Assembly (NCBI RefSeq): GCF_004116625.1
Contig: NZ_NXIE01000001.1
Coordinates: 372,001 to 436,000 of the forward strand
Length of the DNA stretch: 64,000 nucleotides
Source: Halarcobacter mediterraneus
Lineage (GTDB): Bacteria > Campylobacterota > Campylobacteria > Campylobacterales > Arcobacteraceae
Direction of reading: 5' to 3'
Numbering within the stretch: the stretch's first letter is position 1; each line of letters begins with the position of its first letter. The position numbers and the translations under genes were made by a program. The notes below the pieces were generated by a model. That model searched no databases and was not told the DNA's origin. It worked only from the letters and a program-made list of their open reading frames with translations. Positions 1-6,750 of this stretch are shown piece by piece.

Positions 1-752
1 ATGAATGTACTTTTGTTGCTGCAGGTGGAAAGCATATAGAAGAGGGAAAAATCGGTTGTGGTGTTTCTAGGTTTGGTTGTTGGCAATGTTATATGGTAAG
101 AGACAAAGATAAAAGTCTTGATGGTCTTATGAAAAGTGGATATGAAAATATAGATTTATATAAAAAATATAGAGATAGTTTTTGGGATGAAACTCAAAAA
201 GGTTGGGAGTTCACAAGAGATCCCTATAGCCATAGACACCAGGGTCAAGAGTTTTATAATAAGGGAGATGAATCAAATCCTAAGTTTGGAATGACAATGC
301 CAAAAGGTCTAACTTTAAAACTAAGAAAAAGATTTTTTAAAGAATTATTGAAATTACAGTCTCAATTAAAAGAAGAGATTATAACAAAAGATGAAATTTA
401 TCATATTCAATTAAGATGGATTCATGAGGGTGATCTTAATTTAGAAGCCTTTCAAGAAGCGAGAAAGTATAAAATCAAATTACGATTTACCGATTTAGAG
501 AAAGATCTTCAAAAACAAATAAAAGAAGCTAGACTATTTTACAGAAATAAATTGCTAAAAAAAGATGTAAGAAAGTATTTTTCTATTGAAACAAGAAAAA
601 GATTTGCAGTACAATATTTTTTAAATCCAGATAAAATAGAGAAAAAATTTTTCCCTTCATATGATCAGGAAAATCATATAAAGAAAGAATGGAAAAAAGA
701 ACAAAAGATTAATCCTAATATTACTTTCAAAAATATATTAGATTATTCGTAA
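1..752 (+). CDS. DndC-like PAPS reductase-family protein, 3' part (5' end outside window)
   Basis: The reading frame is open from position 3 with no stop upstream, so the gene starts outside the window; the first in-window ATG (93) is internal. The segment holds a Cys-rich motif around positions 54-92 (CGVSRFGCWQC), followed by DKDKS. This matches the conserved C-terminal half of DndC/SspD-type ATP-pyrophosphatase proteins, which handle sulfur and ATP in DNA phosphorothioation and use such cysteines for an iron-sulfur cluster. The rest is a charged helical tail. No dndD follows; the gene ends 10 bp inside the convergent gene on the minus strand. The family call is firm at motif level, but the pathway is inferred because the PP-loop is not visible. 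Confidence 0.7.
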   Translation, partial: ECTFVAAGGKHIEEGKIGCGVSRFGCWQCYMVRDKDKSLDGLMKSGYENIDLYKKYRDSFWDETQKGWEFTRDPYSHRHQGQEFYNKGDESNPKFGMTMPKGLTLKLRKRFFKELLKLQSQLKEEIITKDEIYHIQLRWIHEGDLNLEAFQEARKYKIKLRFTDLEKDLQKQIKEARLFYRNKLLKKDVRKYFSIETRKRFAVQYFLNPDKIEKKFFPSYDQENHIKKEWKKEQKINPNITFKNILDYS

Positions 753-1726
753 TGAAAATTTGTTTCTAATATTTTATCTATTATTTGAAAAGAATCAACT
801 ACATTTTCTTCTTTTATACTTTCGAGAATTCTACTTCTATCAAAAATAATACTCTCTGAACTTTCTATATCATCTAGAAATTCAAATTCATCTTTAAAAT
901 TACTAAATTCAAAGGGTATGGCAAATCCAAAATTCAGAATAGTTTTATTAACATCTAAAAATGTACAAATTTTTCTATTTTCTGCTAATTTGGTTTTCCA
1001 ATTAGCTCCACTTGCACATTGTACAAGCATTATAAACATATTTGGTATTTTGTCTTTAAATGGTGACCAGACAGCTAAATCTAAACCTCTATCTTTTGTT
1101 GAATATGTTGAAATATGTCTTTCAATTACGTCTGTTCTTGGTTTGACATTTAATTCACTTGCTAAACTAATAATTTTGTCTTTTGTTTTATTTTCATCAT
1201 AATCTTCATTATTACCAAACTCTTTAACTATTCCTATTCCTCCAAATTTATTTTGAAAAGAATAATATGAAATTTTTTCAAAATCATTTGTTAGATCTTT
1301 TTGAAATTCTTTAAATCTTTTTAAATTAGATGAACATAATAGAACAATATAAATTTTTTGTTTATTTGTTAAAGAAGGTTTTAACTTAATTGAATGATAG
1401 TCATTTTCTATTATAAAAGGATAGTCTTCTTCAAAAAGATCTCTTCTTTCTTTTAGTAGTGCAAAAAAATAATCAGTTTTAGATTCTGCATCATCTCTTT
1501 CTTCTACAATCTCCTCTTCTCCAAATTCTGATGAAGTATCAACTTGAATATTTAGTATTCTTGCAACATCACTTGAAGTTAGCTCTGTATTATAAATGAA
1601 AGAATAAAGTTCAATTTGATCTAATTTATGATTATAAATTAAATTTGTGCCACTTGCTGTAATTGCAAGATAATCTTGCATATTCCTTGTATATTCTATA
1701 AATTTACTATGAAAGTGTGAACTCAT
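743..1726 (-). CDS. Hypothetical protein with possible PD-(D/E)XK-like nuclease core
   Basis: A 327-residue protein with no signal peptide or membrane segment. Residues 213-246 read RGLDLAVWSPF then MLVQCASGANWKTK. This D...(Q)x(A/S)...NWxxK layout resembles a restriction-endonuclease-like core, with D216 and Q236 as possible metal ligands; it is not a textbook motif, so nuclease activity is inference. An acidic low-complexity stretch lies at residues 66-82. Its start overlaps the end of the ParB-like gene by 20 bp, so the two are translationally coupled. Its stop overlaps the convergent DndC-like gene by 10 bp. Likely partner of the ParB-like protein in a defence or modification cassette. 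Confidence 0.6.
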   Translation of the reverse strand: MSSHFHSKFIEYTRNMQDYLAITASGTNLIYNHKLDQIELYSFIYNTELTSSDVARILNIQVDTSSEFGEEEIVEERDDAESKTDYFFALLKERRDLFEEDYPFIIENDYHSIKLKPSLTNKQKIYIVLLCSSNLKRFKEFQKDLTNDFEKISYYSFQNKFGGIGIVKEFGNNEDYDENKTKDKIISLASELNVKPRTDVIERHISTYSTKDRGLDLAVWSPFKDKIPNMFIMLVQCASGANWKTKLAENRKICTFLDVNKTILNFGFAIPFEFSNFKDEFEFLDDIESSESIIFDRSRILESIKEENVVDSFQIIDKILETNFHYE

Positions 1727-2843
1727 TGTCTTCTTCTTGTTTTTTAGAGTTATTAATTCTATTTAAGTTTTTACAAATTGATAAGATTGTAGAAAGATTA
1801 TTTTCTAACTCAAAGTTAAACTCTTTTATACTATGTAATGGTTTCTCTGAATTTTCTAAATTTGAAATTGCTTTTTTAATTAATGAATCAAATAGTACAT
1901 CATTATCTTGTGCAAATACTAATGCTTCATCTAAAGTCTTTTCTTTTAATATAAATTCATCTTTTGAAGATTGACAAGCTAGTACTTTATCTAATTTACC
2001 TAAGTCTGAACTTGAACCTTTAATTCTAGTATTTGTTCCACTTGTTTTTTCAAAAATCCATCTAGTCCATAATTCAAGGTTTTCTAAATTAAGTTCTTCA
2101 ATAGGATCTTCTTTTTTAAAGTCAACACCCAGGTATTCAAAAATATTTTTTCTATTTAATGAGTCTGCTAAATTAACAAAGTGAAAATTTTGATCATTTA
2201 AGTCTCCATTGTTAATTTTAAAGAACTTTTTATCTTCAATTCTTTTATAAATCTCGAAACCAACTAGAATTCTTTTAACATAATCACTTTTACTTCCTAT
2301 TAATTTTGCTACTTCTTTATGAAGTTCAATATCTGTATCATCAGGGTTTTCTGATTTAACTCTATTATACATTTTATTTAAGTACCTAGCTCTTTCTAAT
2401 GATTTCCAGTTTTTAGTTCCAGTTATATGTCTAAAACCTAAAAATTTATCAACTTTTTCTATATCATCTGAACTATCTGCAATAAGACAAGGTATTTCTG
2501 ATAAAGAATCTTTAATTTCATCTGATATTGATTCAACGGCCTCTTTAACTCTATCAACTAACACAGGTGCTAAGTTAGGGTTATCTATAAGTTTTACGGC
2601 AGATAATCTTCTATTTCCTTCTACAACTTTAAATTCATCTCCCTCTTGTACAACAATAATTGGTTCTCCTGGGAAAAATCCATTTTTACCTATTGCTTCA
2701 ATTAATGATAATACATCTGCTTCAAGAAGCATATATTTATAAACCATTTCTTGGCTTGAATCGTGAAGTGATATTGGTAATCTTGGGTTGTATGTATCGT
2801 GAAAAAGTTTCTTATGATCTAATTTTTTATATTGATATGCCAT
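1707..2843 (-). CDS. ParB/sulfiredoxin-fold (ParB N-terminal domain) protein
   Basis: A 378-residue protein. The N-terminal ParB-like domain has NPRL at residues 19-22, a VLSLIEAIGKNGF segment near 44-56 and EGNRRLSAV at 75-83, the nucleotide-binding signature of the ParB/Srx fold. The rest is helical and charged, with no recognisable KorB/Spo0J HTH that I can assert. Such ParB-fold proteins occur beside PAPS-reductase-like proteins (for example IbrA/IbrB pairs) and in phosphorothioation islands, which fits the DndC-like neighbour. First gene of a two-gene minus-strand operon. It is not a chromosome-partition ParB: no parA is adjacent. Role in nucleotide hydrolysis or DNA nicking is inferred. 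Confidence 0.75.
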   Translation of the reverse strand: MAYQYKKLDHKKLFHDTYNPRLPISLHDSSQEMVYKYMLLEADVLSLIEAIGKNGFFPGEPIIVVQEGDEFKVVEGNRRLSAVKLIDNPNLAPVLVDRVKEAVESISDEIKDSLSEIPCLIADSSDDIEKVDKFLGFRHITGTKNWKSLERARYLNKMYNRVKSENPDDTDIELHKEVAKLIGSKSDYVKRILVGFEIYKRIEDKKFFKINNGDLNDQNFHFVNLADSLNRKNIFEYLGVDFKKEDPIEELNLENLELWTRWIFEKTSGTNTRIKGSSSDLGKLDKVLACQSSKDEFILKEKTLDEALVFAQDNDVLFDSLIKKAISNLENSEKPLHSIKEFNFELENNLSTILSICKNLNRINNSKKQEEDNEFTLS

Positions 2844-3124
2844 ATAAAATTCCTTTTAATTCTTAGGTCGCATTATAATAGTTATTAACTGATTTTATTC
2901 TTTTTAATACTTATTTTATGTTCTATTTTATCACTTTTTCTATAAAACTATAAAATATTACAATTTGTAATTAAAAAATACTAAGAAGTTTTTTTAGATA
3001 AAATTTATATAGTTTATTGAAAAAGAAGGTTTATGAATTTATTTCATCAAAAATATGTCACATCATTGTCACAACTTTTATAGTTACTTAATTTAGCTTT
3101 ATAGTTTACTTATTTTTAGTCTAA

Positions 3125-3388
3125 TTAATAAGTTTTTATCTTTTTTTTATTTAAAGAGTTTAAAAGTAGGGAACCTTTTTCTTTCATTTTAAATCCAATT
3201 GTAAAACTAACTATTATAAAAAATACAAAAATAAAACTTGAAATTATACTAATTAAGTCTGTAACTGAATGGTCTGTATCTAGTAAAAAAAATATTGGAC
3301 CTGTAAGTACTCCAATAATTGTTAGGTTTATTAATTTTGTTCCTAACTTAATAAGGTCTATTGCATCCTTTATATCTATACTTTTCAT
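3125..3388 (-). CDS. Small two-span membrane protein of the prophage lysogeny unit
   Basis: An 87-residue protein with two hydrophobic spans (roughly residues 20-37 and 44-65) and a basic tail rich in Lys. Its ATG overlaps the stop of the 30-codon ORF upstream (TAATG), placing it third in a leftward unit with the repressor. No family recognised. Position suggests a superinfection-exclusion or lysogeny-associated membrane protein, which is inference only. Confidence 0.6.
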   Translation of the reverse strand: MKSIDIKDAIDLIKLGTKLINLTIIGVLTGPIFFLLDTDHSVTDLISIISSFIFVFFIIVSFTIGFKMKEKGSLLLNSLNKKKIKTY

Positions 3389-3480
3389 TATATTTGTCCT
3401 AAACCAAGTAAAATTGTTGCAGTTAAAAAACCTAAAAGAAACACCGTTATATATTTTAATATAGGAGTTATTTTAATCAA
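3388..3480 (-). CDS. 30-residue single-span membrane peptide (TTG start)
   Basis: On the minus strand a TTG at 3480-3478, preceded by GGAAAAGA, opens a 30-codon frame. Its product has a basic N-terminus and one hydrophobic segment (TVFLLGFLTATILLGLG). The start overlaps the repressor's last codons and the stop overlaps the next ATG as TAATG. The tiling with both neighbours supports a real coupled gene. Too short to classify. Confidence 0.45.
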   Translation of the reverse strand: MIKITPILKYITVFLLGFLTATILLGLGQI

Positions 3481-3802
3481 TATCTTTTCCATTCTCTAAT
3501 TCCTTACTTTTTGCAATGTAGTATAAATATTTTATCTCATTATTATTTAAGGAATCTATTGTTTTCAAAAGTTCTTCTTTATAATTAACTATATTTTTTT
3601 GAGTTTGTCCTTTTAGAATATAATCTAAGGAAAAATTCTCATTTTGTGAAATCTCAACAATTAATTCATAAGGTATTGTATTCCTTTTTTTCCATGTACT
3701 TAAAGTATTTGCTTTCACATTGTACCTATTACAGAATTCAGTATCTTTTGTAACTCCCAAAAGTTCGTACAATCTAGATAGTATATCATCAAATTTTCTC
3801 AT
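3473..3802 (-). CDS. CI/RstR-like phage repressor (HTH)
   Basis: A 109-residue protein with an N-terminal helix-turn-helix (residues about 13-37, containing ...FCNRYNVKANTLSTWKKR...) typical of CI-like repressors, then a helical C-terminal half likely for dimerisation. I chose the ATG at 3802 because AAAGG precedes it by 6 nt; the longer frame to 3844 lacks a ribosome-binding site and would cover the promoter. It lies divergent to the phage's rightward promoter, the position of an immunity repressor that shuts off the lytic or productive genes. It is the first gene of a leftward three-gene unit. Confidence 0.75.
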   Translation of the reverse strand: MRKFDDILSRLYELLGVTKDTEFCNRYNVKANTLSTWKKRNTIPYELIVEISQNENFSLDYILKGQTQKNIVNYKEELLKTIDSLNNNEIKYLYYIAKSKELENGKDID

Positions 3803-3814
3803 TTTGAACCTTTT

Positions 3815-3824
3815 TATTGCAATA
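3815..3824. promoter_or_regulatory. Candidate repressor operator (perfect 10-bp palindrome)
   Basis: TATTGCAATA is a perfect palindrome located 5 bp upstream of the rightward -35 box and just in front of the repressor gene. The flanks also carry CATTTTGAAC twice (3800-3809 and 3842-3851). These are plausible operator elements for the adjacent HTH repressor; binding is inferred from position. Confidence 0.4.
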
Positions 3825-3828
3825 ACTA

Positions 3829-3857
3829 TTGACATTATTCGCATTTTGAACTATAAT
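3829..3857 (+). promoter_or_regulatory. Consensus sigma-70 promoter for rightward phage genes
   Basis: TTGACA at 3829-3834 and TATAAT at 3852-3857 are separated by exactly 17 bp, a perfect consensus match, and point toward the phage early gene at 3900. A -35-bearing consensus promoter is unusual in Campylobacterota, where -35 boxes are usually weak. It fits a strong phage promoter held off by the repressor encoded on the opposite strand. On the minus strand TTGTTA-N17-AATAAT overlaps it and may serve the repressor. Confidence 0.7.
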
Positions 3858-3899
3858 AACAATGTTTATTTATTGATTCACATTAGAAAAGAGGTTGAA

Positions 3900-4262
3900 A
3901 TGCAATCAAAAACAGAGTTAAACAGTAAATCTTATCATATTTCATCTGATTTAAAACAACAAGAAATTATTATTCATCCTAAACAAAGTACAATATATAA
4001 TTATTTATTATTTAAACAATTAACTATTTATGATTTTCTAAAGGATAATAATATGAATAAACTAACAAATGAAGAATTAAGAATACTTAATTTATTAGAA
4101 ATAAAATTCAAAAATAAATCTTTAACAAAAAAAGATTTAGATGAAATTACATCTAAATTAATATTACAAGAATTCATAACAAAATTATTAGGTAATCCTT
4201 CTTTATTTTCAAGTAAAGAAACAATTAGAGTAAATATCTTAATTCAAATGAATCAACAATAA
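3900..4262 (+). CDS. Phage early protein, unknown function
   Basis: A 120-residue hydrophilic, Lys/Asn-rich protein starting MQSKTELN. The ATG at 3900 is preceded by AGAGG at suitable spacing and lies about 36 bp after the consensus promoter; the frame stays open upstream through the promoter but that part is not credible coding. No signal peptide or membrane span. The C-terminal half (from about residue 60) looks helical. It is the first gene under the rightward promoter, so a regulatory or replication-accessory role is plausible. No family recognised. Confidence 0.6.
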   Translation: MQSKTELNSKSYHISSDLKQQEIIIHPKQSTIYNYLLFKQLTIYDFLKDNNMNKLTNEELRILNLLEIKFKNKSLTKKDLDEITSKLILQEFITKLLGNPSLFSSKETIRVNILIQMNQQ

Positions 4263-4301
4263 TATTCTATAGTCTTTATTTAATAAAAGTTGAGATTATA
4301 G

Positions 4302-4314
4302 AGTGTTAAACACT
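4302..4314. promoter_or_regulatory. Dyad AGTGTT-A-AACACT
   Basis: A 6-bp perfect inverted repeat with a single central base, just upstream of the pseudoknot-like element. A 1-nt centre cannot form a stable RNA loop, so a protein-binding site is more likely than a hairpin. No known consensus recognised. Confidence 0.35.
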
Positions 4315-4316
4315 TT

Positions 4317-4365
4317 CGAAACAATAGATTAACCCCTTTGTTTCGTTTTAGGTAAATGGGGTTAA
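4317..4365 (+). other. H-type pseudoknot-like element upstream of the ssDNA-binding gene
   Basis: Two 8-bp stems interleave in the order a-b-a'-b'. Stem 1 is CGAAACAA (4317-4324) with TTGTTTCG (4338-4345). Stem 2 is TTAACCCC (4329-4336) with GGGGTTAA (4358-4365). The connectors are 4, 1 and 12 nt, the geometry of a classic H-type pseudoknot. It sits in the 150-nt non-coding gap before the candidate ssDNA-binding gene, whose likely ATG is about 50 nt downstream. It could be a translational control element or part of a single-stranded phage origin or packaging signal. Confidence 0.6.
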
Positions 4366-4415
4366 AAATAGTCGTAGTTCAAAAGAATATAAATCGATTA
4401 AAAAAAGGAATAAAA

Positions 4416-4772
4416 ATGTCAGTAAAAGAAATTAACTTAAAAGAACATGGTAACTTTATCTATGGAACATTAGATGGAGTTGATTTTGTGCCAAGTGGTG
4501 TTATAAGAGAAAATAATCAGGCTTACTCTGCAAGTGTAAAATTAAAATTTATTATGAAATCAACTGTTGTTAAAGAAATAAATGGAACACAAATACCAAC
4601 TATACGTGCAAACTCTCAAATAATTAAAATTGAGTGTAAAGATGAAGAACTACCTGCATTAGCACTTAAATATAATGATTTAGTAGGTAAAGATTTACTT
4701 ATTAATTATGGTGGAAGAGATGGAGACACTTTTAAATTGCAAAATGAGAAAGATATTATAAATATAAAGTAA
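4416..4772 (+). CDS. Candidate phage ssDNA-binding protein (gpV position)
   Basis: A 118-residue beta-rich protein starting MSVKEINLKEHGNF. I chose ATG 4416, preceded by AAAAAAAGGAATAAAA, rather than the in-frame ATG at 4356, which falls inside the pseudoknot-like element and lacks a ribosome-binding site. No signal peptide. Size, beta-strand pattern and position immediately before the major coat gene match inovirus ssDNA-binding proteins, which coat the phage strand and may repress translation of phage mRNAs. Identity rests on position and size, not on a diagnostic motif. A terminator follows directly. Confidence 0.55.
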   Translation: MSVKEINLKEHGNFIYGTLDGVDFVPSGVIRENNQAYSASVKLKFIMKSTVVKEINGTQIPTIRANSQIIKIECKDEELPALALKYNDLVGKDLLINYGGRDGDTFKLQNEKDIINIK

Positions 4773-4777
4773 TTATT

Positions 4778-4814
4778 GGGGCTTGTGACCGTACACACAG
4801 TAAGTCCCCTTTTT
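4778..4814 (+). terminator. Rho-independent-type terminator between ssb candidate and coat gene
   Basis: GGGGCTTGTG (4778-4787) pairs with CACA...AAGTCCCC (ending 4809), with a bulge, and is followed by TTTTT. It separates the early gene block from the coat gene block. The GC-rich stem stands out in this AT-rich DNA and might also be part of the phage origin. Confidence 0.6.
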
Positions 4815-4870
4815 AATTAAATTGATAGAGTGCATTAATACTAGTTCTTGACCTCTACAAATTTAATTAA

Positions 4871-4885
4871 GGGATAGATTATCCC
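4871..4885 (+). promoter_or_regulatory. Dyad GGGATA-GAT-TATCCC before the major coat gene
   Basis: A 6-bp perfect inverted repeat with a 3-nt centre lies 5 nt upstream of the coat gene's AAGGAG. A related dyad follows the coat gene (5159-5173). It could be a 5' stabilising hairpin on the coat mRNA or a protein-binding site. Confidence 0.4.
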
Positions 4886-4900
4886 AAAAAAGGAGAAAAA

Positions 4901-5152
4901 ATGAAATTACTTTCATTGTTCGCGACATTATTCGCACTAGTTATGAACTTCTTTTCTAAAAGTTCACAAGGTCTAAAAGCATTTAGTTTTGGCTTACTTG
5001 CCTTTGCTCTTTCTAATGCTCCAGTATATGCAGATCCAATAGGTGCTCCAGATATGACAGATGCAACTGGTTCTGTTACCGCAGTATTTGGGGCGGTACT
5101 TGGTGTTGCTGTTTTAATTTTCGGCTTCAAAAAAGTAAAAAGTTTACTTTAA
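4901..5152 (+). CDS. Major coat protein (pVIII-like)
   Basis: An 83-residue precursor. The start is fixed by AAAGGAG seven nt upstream. Residues 1-44 form a signal sequence ending NAPVYA; cleavage after A44 gives a 39-residue mature protein. The mature form has an acidic or polar N-terminus (DPIGAPDMTDATG), a hydrophobic span (residues about 58-75) and a basic C-terminus (FKKVKSLL). This three-part build is the hallmark of inovirus major coat proteins, whose basic tail faces the DNA. Flanked by two related dyads; the downstream one may be a partial terminator that keeps coat mRNA in excess of the genes beyond. Confidence 0.88.
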   Translation: MKLLSLFATLFALVMNFFSKSSQGLKAFSFGLLAFALSNAPVYADPIGAPDMTDATGSVTAVFGAVLGVAVLIFGFKKVKSLL

Positions 5153-5158
5153 GAGATT

Positions 5159-5180
5159 GAGGGATTATCCCTCTTTCTTA
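5159..5180 (+). terminator. Weak terminator after the coat gene
   Basis: GAGGGA-TTA-TCCCTC (5159-5173) is followed by TTTCTTATTCTT. Filamentous phages characteristically place a terminator after the major coat gene. The interrupted T-tract suggests it is leaky. Confidence 0.55.
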
Positions 5181-5199
5181 TTCTTCAAAAGGTTTAATT

Positions 5200-5619
5200 A
5201 TGAAAAAACTATTCTTTATTTATTTTTTTATACTTAATTCTTTATTATTTAGTGATTATTTAATGATTGCAAAAAGAAAAACAGATAATTATGTTTATTC
5301 TGCTTGTGTAAGAAGTTTTTACTATACTGATGTAGAATTCTTTTATAATCATTCTTTCTATACAAATGATAATATCTATGATAAATTAAAACTTTCTAAT
5401 TTTGACATTGAAACAAAAACAGGTTATATATATAATTCTGGAATTTGTAAATTAAATAATAAAAATACATTAGATTATACTGCTATTCCTTCAAAAGAAT
5501 TAAATAATAATGCATTGTCAATACTTGGACTTTCAAATGAAGATTTAAATTTCATGTTCGCTCTTAGTGGCACTTTAAGTGCTTTCATTTTCCTCTTTGG
5601 TATTTTTAGGTGGATATAA
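5200..5619 (+). CDS. Phage membrane/minor virion protein
   Basis: A 139-residue protein with an N-terminal signal (MKKLFFIYFFILNSLLFSD), a Tyr/Asn-rich periplasmic middle with two cysteines (residues about 36 and 86), and a C-terminal span (FMFALSGTLSAFIFLFGIF) ending RWI. The architecture is that of an inovirus protein held in the inner membrane by its C-terminus before assembly. AAAGG precedes the ATG. Its stop overlaps the next start. No family recognised beyond this. Confidence 0.6.
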   Translation: MKKLFFIYFFILNSLLFSDYLMIAKRKTDNYVYSACVRSFYYTDVEFFYNHSFYTNDNIYDKLKLSNFDIETKTGYIYNSGICKLNNKNTLDYTAIPSKELNNNALSILGLSNEDLNFMFALSGTLSAFIFLFGIFRWI

Positions 5620-5732
5620 TGATTTTATATGAAGTTACAAGTAATATTACCTTTGATTATTTTTTCTCAATAAATATGAATATTGGATTAATTACTTTTG
5701 CTTTTACCTCTGTATTAAGACTTTTAAGGTAA
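5619..5732 (+). CDS. 37-residue virion membrane peptide (pVII/pIX-like position)
   Basis: The ATG at 5619 overlaps the upstream stop as TAATG, and the frame encodes 37 residues ending at TAA 5730-5732, 4 nt before the next gene. The product has one hydrophobic span (INMNIGLITFAFTSVL) and a basic end (RLLR). Size, single span and position match the tiny end-cap proteins of filamentous phages. Assignment is by architecture and context. Confidence 0.6.
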   Translation: MILYEVTSNITFDYFFSINMNIGLITFAFTSVLRLLR

Positions 5733-5736
5733 TACA

Positions 5737-6750
5737 ATGAAAATATTGTTTATTACATTAGTATCTATTAGTTTTTTACTTGGTAAAGTGTCTTGTCCTT
5801 ATGATTTGCAAGCTGATACTATTTATAATTTCTCAAAATTAGAGAATATTGCAATTTTATCTGTACAAGGAGAAGTATATGATAATTTAGTATATGGAGA
5901 TTTAGACCCTGCAAACTCTCCTATTACTTATTATGATAATAGAAGTGCAATTTGTGGTGGAGAGTTTAATTTTAATAGAGTTATTGTCGCATATTGTGAT
6001 TGGCATAGGGATAGTCAATGTTGGGATATAACTTTAGGTTCGACAGGATATAAAACAATTATAAATGAAAATGGAACTTATAAAAATAATGTAATAATTG
6101 CTAATTATTATCCATGCTTACCTTATTTAGTTGAAAAAGTTACTGTTGCATTTTACGATTATGATAATAATGATATTGGCTATGCTACTTTAAATTTAAA
6201 TGAAGTTGATGAACAATTTGATATTCAACTAACAGAAGAAAAAGCAAAAGAACAAAGAACAATTTGTAGTAGTGAACCAATAACACCTTATATAGATGAT
6301 TGGGAGAAAATACTATTAAATCAAAAACAATCAATAAAACAAATTGATATAAATATAGCAAATATAAATCCAAACTTTACAAATAACTTAGAACAATTAA
6401 ACTCAATAAATGAAAATATCAATGAAAAATCAGAAAATTTAAATCAAGATATAGATGAATCTATATTATTAGATGGTTTTATAGTTAATCCAAGTATAGA
6501 TGGAGAGTTATCAAACTTTCAAAGAGATATTGAAAACACATTAACAAATAGTTTTGATACTTATTCAAATGTATTTGGTTTTGGTGGATATGGTTCTGCT
6601 CCAACTCCTATTGATTTTGATTTATTAGGTAACTCATATACGGCATTTGATATAAAACAATATGATGAACATATACCAATGATTAGAAATACATTACTAA
6701 GTTTTTCTTATTTTTGGGGTTTTTTGCTTGTTTCAAGAAGTATCAAATGA
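5737..6750 (+). CDS. Adsorption/minor coat protein A (pIII-like)
   Basis: A 337-residue protein with a signal peptide (cleavage near residue 19-21), a Cys-containing beta-rich N-terminal domain (residues about 20-180), a polar coiled-coil-like region rich in Asn (about 195-240), then a conserved cassette beginning NPSIDGELSNFQ (residue about 250) and a C-terminal membrane span ending in SRSIK. The N-terminal receptor-type domain plus C-terminal anchor fits pIII. Its C-terminal cassette is almost identical to that of the next protein while the N-terminal halves are unrelated. The stop overlaps the next ATG (ATGA). Confidence 0.7.
   Translation: MKILFITLVSISFLLGKVSCPYDLQADTIYNFSKLENIAILSVQGEVYDNLVYGDLDPANSPITYYDNRSAICGGEFNFNRVIVAYCDWHRDSQCWDITLGSTGYKTIINENGTYKNNVIIANYYPCLPYLVEKVTVAFYDYDNNDIGYATLNLNEVDEQFDIQLTEEKAKEQRTICSSEPITPYIDDWEKILLNQKQSIKQIDINIANINPNFTNNLEQLNSINENINEKSENLNQDIDESILLDGFIVNPSIDGELSNFQRDIENTLTNSFDTYSNVFGFGGYGSAPTPIDFDLLGNSYTAFDIKQYDEHIPMIRNTLLSFSYFWGFLLVSRSIK
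6485..6602 (+). repeat. Direct repeat copy 1 (shared adsorption-protein cassette)
   Basis: These 118 nt match 7297-7414 with four mismatches by my count (114/118). The match covers the codons for NPSIDGELSNFQ...NVFGFGGYGSAP. Flanking sequence diverges quickly on the N-terminal side and partly continues as weaker similarity on the C-terminal side. Confidence 0.85.

Noticed and set aside
2957..2971. ATTACAA-T-TTGTAAT dyad left of the prophage
   Set aside because: AT-rich 7-bp dyad with no positional support from a promoter or gene start.
3032..3082. 16-codon ORF after AGAAGGTTT, similar in context to a 7-codon ORF at 16344
   Set aside because: Both follow an AAGAAGG-GTTTATGAAT-like string, but they are too short and show no coding signal.
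3050..3120. Repeated TATAGTTACTTA / TATAGTTTACTTA and GTCAC pairs left of the prophage
   Set aside because: Could be integrase arm sites, but short AT-rich repeats are expected by chance here.
4356..4415. N-terminal extension of the ssDNA-binding candidate
   Set aside because: The upstream ATG lies within the pseudoknot stem region and lacks a ribosome-binding site; 4416 has one.
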